A program made the translations under genes and the position numbers. From positions 62,001-126,000 of the forward strand of contig NW_025813758.1 of NCBI RefSeq assembly GCF_021917145.1: a stretch of DNA of 64,000 nt, written 5' to 3'. Source of the DNA: Hypomesus transpacificus. Its lineage: Eukaryota > Chordata > Actinopteri > Osmeriformes > Osmeridae. Under the pieces are notes generated by a model that worked only from the letters and a program-made list of their open reading frames with translations, ran no database searches and was not told where the DNA came from. Shown here piece by piece: positions 60,078 through 64,000 of the stretch (position 1 is the stretch's first letter; each line of letters starts with the position of its first letter).

Positions 60078-60522
60078 ATGTTCCTTGTTTTCAGTGCTTT
60101 TACATCTGTCCTGTTTTTAGGTGAGTTTTCCACATGTACTGTAAATGTGACATAGACAGCTGTGATCACAAGATAACGTTAGATTTATTCCCTGTAAAAC
60201 AGCAGCAGCTGGAGACCAACTGGTCCAGGACCAGACATCATGGACCAGGAGACAGGGCGAGAGTGTCTCCTTCAGCTGCAGAGGCACTGGGCAGTGTACT
60301 CGTGCTTATGTCTTCTGGTACCAGAAAAGAGTTGGGGAGCCTTTTGTTCTGATTTTGGACATAAACAGGAATAATGGCAACATAGATTCCAGATATAGTC
60401 ATCCTCAAAAAGATGACTTCTCAGCCTTGAGAAGGGACAACAACTATGATTTGGAGATAAAGTCAGTTAAACTGTCCCATTCTGCCACCTACTACTGTGC
60501 CTGCTGGAAGAGTGGTGTGCAC
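60078..60522 (+). CDS. TRGV: TCR gamma variable gene V4
   Basis: The leader exon (60078-60120) encodes MFLVFSAFTSVLFL. The V exon (60206-60522, 105 codons, open) has SFSCRGTGQCTRAYVFWYQK, LILDINRNNGNIDSR and YYCACWKSGVH. It has the same extra Cys pair as V1-V3. The RSS heptamer CACAGTG at 60523-60529 is followed, after a 22-bp spacer, by TCAAAAACT. It is the single intact V of cluster 3 and the mirror counterpart of the three-gene array in cluster 1. J3 is 2.5 kb downstream. Confidence 0.9.
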
Positions 60523-61199
60523 CACAGTGACAACTGTCTCTGATGCTCAGTTCAAAAACTGTCTGGGCTTCATCTGGATAGATGATAAAACATTGCAACA
60601 GGAAGTGACATAGTGAGACAGAGTTAGTAGAAATCAGCCAAACAGTTAGCTTCATACTTCTGCTCCAACTGAAAATACATTTCTGGTTTAAATGAGGACA
60701 AAGCAGAATCATGTATCAAAATACCAACAGTTTGGTTCCACCTTGTAGTCTGAACTACTACTATTAAGAACAGGCATTATTATAAGAACAGGCTGGCCTG
60801 AGGAAAGCCCAGGAGATCACCACTGACCCATCCCATGTTCTACATGCTGAGTACCAGCAGCTGTTGTAGATTACATAGATAAAACAAATATGTTGTCCCT
60901 TTTTCAATACAAAATGTAAATACCAGAGGATGAGGAATGAACAAGGCCAGGATGGACACAGGGGGATCTCTGCCTGTATTGAAGGGATTGGTACACATCT
61001 TCTAAAATGGATGTTTGGTTTTCTATTTGTTTGTAAATAATGCTTTTAAGAAAGAACATTCATGTATGTTTTGGTTCACTTGTCTGAAAAATGTATTTTA
61101 CAGCTGCATTATGGGTGAAGGTCAAAGCAAAATTTAACACAATAAAGTTAATCTTGAATCTTAAACAAGTGAAATCGTTTAATTCATTTTCTGAACTAT

Positions 61200-61270
61200 A
61201 ATAGAGGCTGGAGAACAGTTGTTCCAGGACCAGAAGTCATGGACCAGGAGAGGGAGAGAGGGACATGAGG
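61200..61270 (+). pseudogene. V FR1 scrap
   Basis: CAGGACCAGAAGTCATGGAC then CAGGAGAGGGAGAGAGG matches V FR1, and nothing of the rest follows. It mirrors the scrap at about 40866-40935. Confidence 0.6.
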
Positions 61271-61296
61271 TTAAATTAACTGTTCAAAAGACACAT

Positions 61297-61432
61297 GACC
61301 AGGAAGGCACTGGTGAGTGAAGCCTGTCTGCTGGTTGGTACCAGGAAGGCACTGGTGAGTGAAGCCTGTCTGCTGGTTGGTACCAGGAAGGCACTGGTGA
61401 GTGAAGCCTGTCTGCTGGTTGGTACCAGGAGA
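61297..61432. repeat. 42-bp minisatellite, three copies
   Basis: Inverted counterpart of 39635-39992: ACCAGGAAGGCACTGGTGAG then TGAAGCCTGTCTGCTGGTTGGT. Confidence 0.9.
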
Positions 61433-61904
61433 AACATTGTATGTATACTATTTAGATAATAAACTATTATTGTGCATTTTAAGTTACTTTTTCTCTCAGA
61501 AACATATCTATCACGCTACGGCGGTGAAAACGTTGATCTAGTCTGGTTGATATGGCTATATATTGATTATAAACATAGACTTTTGGAGTAGGTTTTAACA
61601 TAAGGCCTCTGAGTCACTTAAACTGGATCTCCACGCTTTACCGGAGCCTCTGAGTGGTTGGTTTACATACTAGGTCGGTGGTTAAATCCATATTATTGGA
61701 GAGATAAACGACTGATTAGTGAACACGCATACTTTAGGGTTGATGCTCTGATTAAGCAGACGATTTTTACCTACGCCTGAGTTTCATGTAATTAACTGTT
61801 TAGCGCAGTTAGACAGTTAAATAGCGGATACATGAAAGTAATCTTTACTAATTTGGTCCATGTCCTTTGTTTGGGTAAATAATCAAAACATATAACATTA
61901 AATT

Positions 61905-62575
61905 TACAGTTATGCATTTAGCAGACGCTTTTATCCAAAGCGACTTCCAAAAGAAAACTTTACAAAAGATCTTAGGTCACTGATCATAACAACAAGGTAG
62001 TCCTAAACATTGCAAGCAGCCAAAACATGAAGCATACATTGTGAAAAACTAAACAAATGCCAAAAGGGAAGACCCATAAGAGCATGCAGTTATACAAGAT
62101 AACTTATAAATTAAAACAACATGAACCACAAAAAGTGAACCACGAAAAATGCAGAACTGTACCTGTAGAAGAACAATCAGCAGTAAATATTTCACAGCGA
62201 GTACAAGACTTAACTTCGTTATAACTAACCTACAAGAGCAACAAGTCACTCAATAAGAGTCATTGTGATCCTGGAGGAAACTAACATCAGGTCCAGCCAA
62301 GCATTCCTAAGTACAGTTGTACTCCCGGAACAAGTGGGTCTTGAGCCTTTTCTTGAAGCTGGGAAGACAGTCAGTGTCCCTGATGGAGGTGGGGAGGTGA
62401 TTCCATCATTGGGGGGCCAGACAGGAGAAGAGCTTTTTTTGGGACCGGGCGCTCTTGAGTGGTGGGACAACCAGACGGTTGTCAGAAGAAGACCGTAGGT
62501 GGCGGGTGGGGGTTCAAGGCTGGAGGAGAGACTTGATGTAGTCGGGTGCAGTCCCGTTCACTGCTCGGAAGGTCA
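61905..62575 (-). mobile_element. L2 LINE 3' fragment in cluster 3
   Basis: The minus strand includes a decayed end of the RT frame and the 3' UTR with the GGATA stem-loop. It lies on the same genomic strand as the LINE at 41153 although the arms are inverted, so it is an independent insertion. It joins the 24-bp minisatellite directly. Confidence 0.8.
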
Positions 62576-62722
62576 TTACCAGACTCACTATTATACAGGA
62601 GGGCAGACTCACTATTATACAGGAGGGCAGGCTCACTATTATAGAGGAGGGCAGGCTCACTATTATACAGGAGGGCAGACTCACTATTAGACAGGAGGGC
62701 AGACTCACACTCACTAATATAG
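62575..62722. repeat. 24-bp minisatellite, about six copies
   Basis: Inverted counterpart of the 53-copy array at 36370-37655 (ACTATTATACAGGAGGGCAG then ACTC). Confidence 0.93.
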
Positions 62723-63063
62723 AGGAGGGTAGACTCAAAATGATAGAGAAGTGGAACACTTTCAGGTGAAGTGACAGCCATGACTGTGTAGAGAGGATAT
62801 ATAGAAAATCATTTCTCATTAAATGCAGAAATGAAAAACTTACGGTAGGTGGAATACATTTAGCAAGGACACCCCAGACCCAATAATTTCTTATGTGGTG
62901 TAACAATGTTTTGAGTTTTAAGTATGAATGTAGAAATATGTAAGTTTGAAGTATACCTTTGTATTAAATGGTGCTAGTTTATACATCAGATATTTAGAAC
63001 ATTTAAATAAACCACGCCTATACCCCTTACTCCATCCAACAGACTTAAAGGTATGGGGCATTT

Positions 63064-63109
63064 CATTGTGTCTACATCTTTGGTCCTGGCACTAGACTTT
63101 ACATTACTG
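63064..63109 (+). CDS. TRGJ: TCR gamma joining segment J3 with damaged heptamer
   Basis: 63071-63109 encodes YIFGPGTRLYIT and ends ACTG/GTAAGA in phase 1. The expected heptamer CACTGTG reads CATTGTG (63064-63070). The change hits the third base of the invariant CAC, which is critical for RAG cleavage. The joining motif itself is intact. Confidence 0.85.
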
Positions 63110-63700
63110 GTAAGATACAAGTATTTGAGTTATAAACTTGACTTCATCATTCGCTATATTGAATATGTTTTCTATGGCTTTATGTTTGTAATAAATTTCA
63201 TGTTACAAAACAAAGTAAAATGTTTAATTGATACTGTTCTTCAGTTGTTGTTTTAGTGATTCTTAAATTCCCATATTCTCAAATTATATCTAAATAAATT
63301 GTTTTGTTATCTCCATACTTTTGTTCATAAAGTAATTTTAGGGATGGACATTTTAAGTACAATACTTGTCATGAGTGTCATCACAGTGTTTCCCAGAGCC
63401 CAGAACGCTACCCAGAATGTCCTTTGATGAAGTTACTTTGAATGATTGTGCATGCAGATACTGTTCACGTACAAACTGTGGTAGTAATTATATTAAGTAA
63501 TACAATTTACAGTACAGCAAGGGACATATCCATTTGTTTTTAATGATTAGCTCTATTCAAAAATGTATATCATGTTAAAGACTCAAGTAATCTGCAAGGA
63601 ACTTAATATTTGCTGTACATTTTAATTTCTCGATACTCAATAATGAATTCCAGTGAACATAGGACCGTACTTATTTACTTTACTTTTATCATATCATCAG

Positions 63701-64000
63701 ACAAGCATGTCAAAGAACCAAAAGTGACAGCCTATCAAGCACCCAAGACCCAAACAAATGAGAGGACAACCCTGCTGTGTCAGGCCAGTGACATGTTCCC
63801 AGACTTGGTGAGGTTTTCATGGAAGATGGAGAGAGAAGACGGCCGGTTGGTGGAGGTGCCTGAAGCAGAGAGAGAAGAGCTGGAGCAGAGGGAGGACGGG
63901 AGAGTGACTAGTGTGATCATCATCAAGAACCAAGAGGATAAAACTAAAAACTACAGCTGTACTGTAAAGCATGAAGTGGGTGATGTTGAAGTTGAAGACT
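63701..64000 (+). CDS. TRGC: TCR gamma constant gene C3, cut by window end
   Basis: Exon 1 starts after ATCATCAG in phase 1 and encodes DKHVKEPKVTAYQAP, then TTLLCQASDMFPDLVRFSWK. It runs to the window end with the second Cys (YSCTVKHEV) present. It is nearly identical to C1, with Gln for Arg in CRAS. Later exons lie beyond the window. Confidence 0.88.

Overview
The window is vertebrate nuclear DNA, almost certainly from a teleost fish. It holds intron-containing genes with GT-AG splicing, replication-dependent histone genes with 3' stem-loops, rearranging antigen-receptor segments with recombination signal sequences (RSS), L2-clade LINEs and tRNA-headed SINEs that share the GGATA-loop 3' tail, and many DNA-transposon relics. 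Nothing bacterial is present. I cannot name the species from sequence alone.

Layout. 1-2.9 kb: a short unrecognised ORF, five palindrome-plus-purine modules, and a possible LTR-like tail. 4.3-10.3 kb (minus): thirteen exons of PYROXD2, a mitochondrial FAD oxidoreductase, with introns full of minisatellites; its last ~100 residues are not found. 11.5-15.8 kb: a broken Ty3/gypsy element interrupted by LINE, SINE and minisatellite sequence. 15.9-26.4 kb: DNA transposons, namely a TIR element, a pogo-like DDE/PHD-finger fossil between 0.7-kb repeats, a fold-back element, and a 3.5-kb hAT element with an exact 8-bp target duplication. 27.1-29.8 kb (minus): H2B and H4. 30.2-32.9 kb: decayed receptor-gene remnants split by two stacked transposons.

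34.7-64 kb: a T-cell receptor gamma (TRG) locus. Cluster 1 (minus) reads V3-V2-V1-V pseudogene-J1-C1. Cluster 2 (plus) reads V5-J2-C2 with all C exons, including a transmembrane exon of TCR-gamma type. Cluster 3 (plus) reads V4-J3-C3 and runs off the window end. Clusters 1 and 3 are arms of an inverted duplication. A replication-type histone H3 gene lies between clusters 1 and 2, so histone genes flank and sit inside the receptor locus.

How it works together. V segments carry 22-23-bp-spacer RSSs. J2 carries a 12-bp-spacer RSS, and J1 and J3 have heptamers without a clear nonamer. This fits the usual V(23)-J(12) rule. A rearranged V-J would splice to a C1-set Ig domain, a Cys-containing connecting peptide and a Lys-containing membrane segment. 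The four members of the main V family share an extra Cys in CDR1 and another in germline CDR3, which predicts a CDR1-CDR3 disulfide. Cluster 2 looks complete. C1 lacks a visible membrane exon, and J3 has a damaged heptamer. The inverted arms let one date insertions, because one arm keeps empty sites for transposons in the other.
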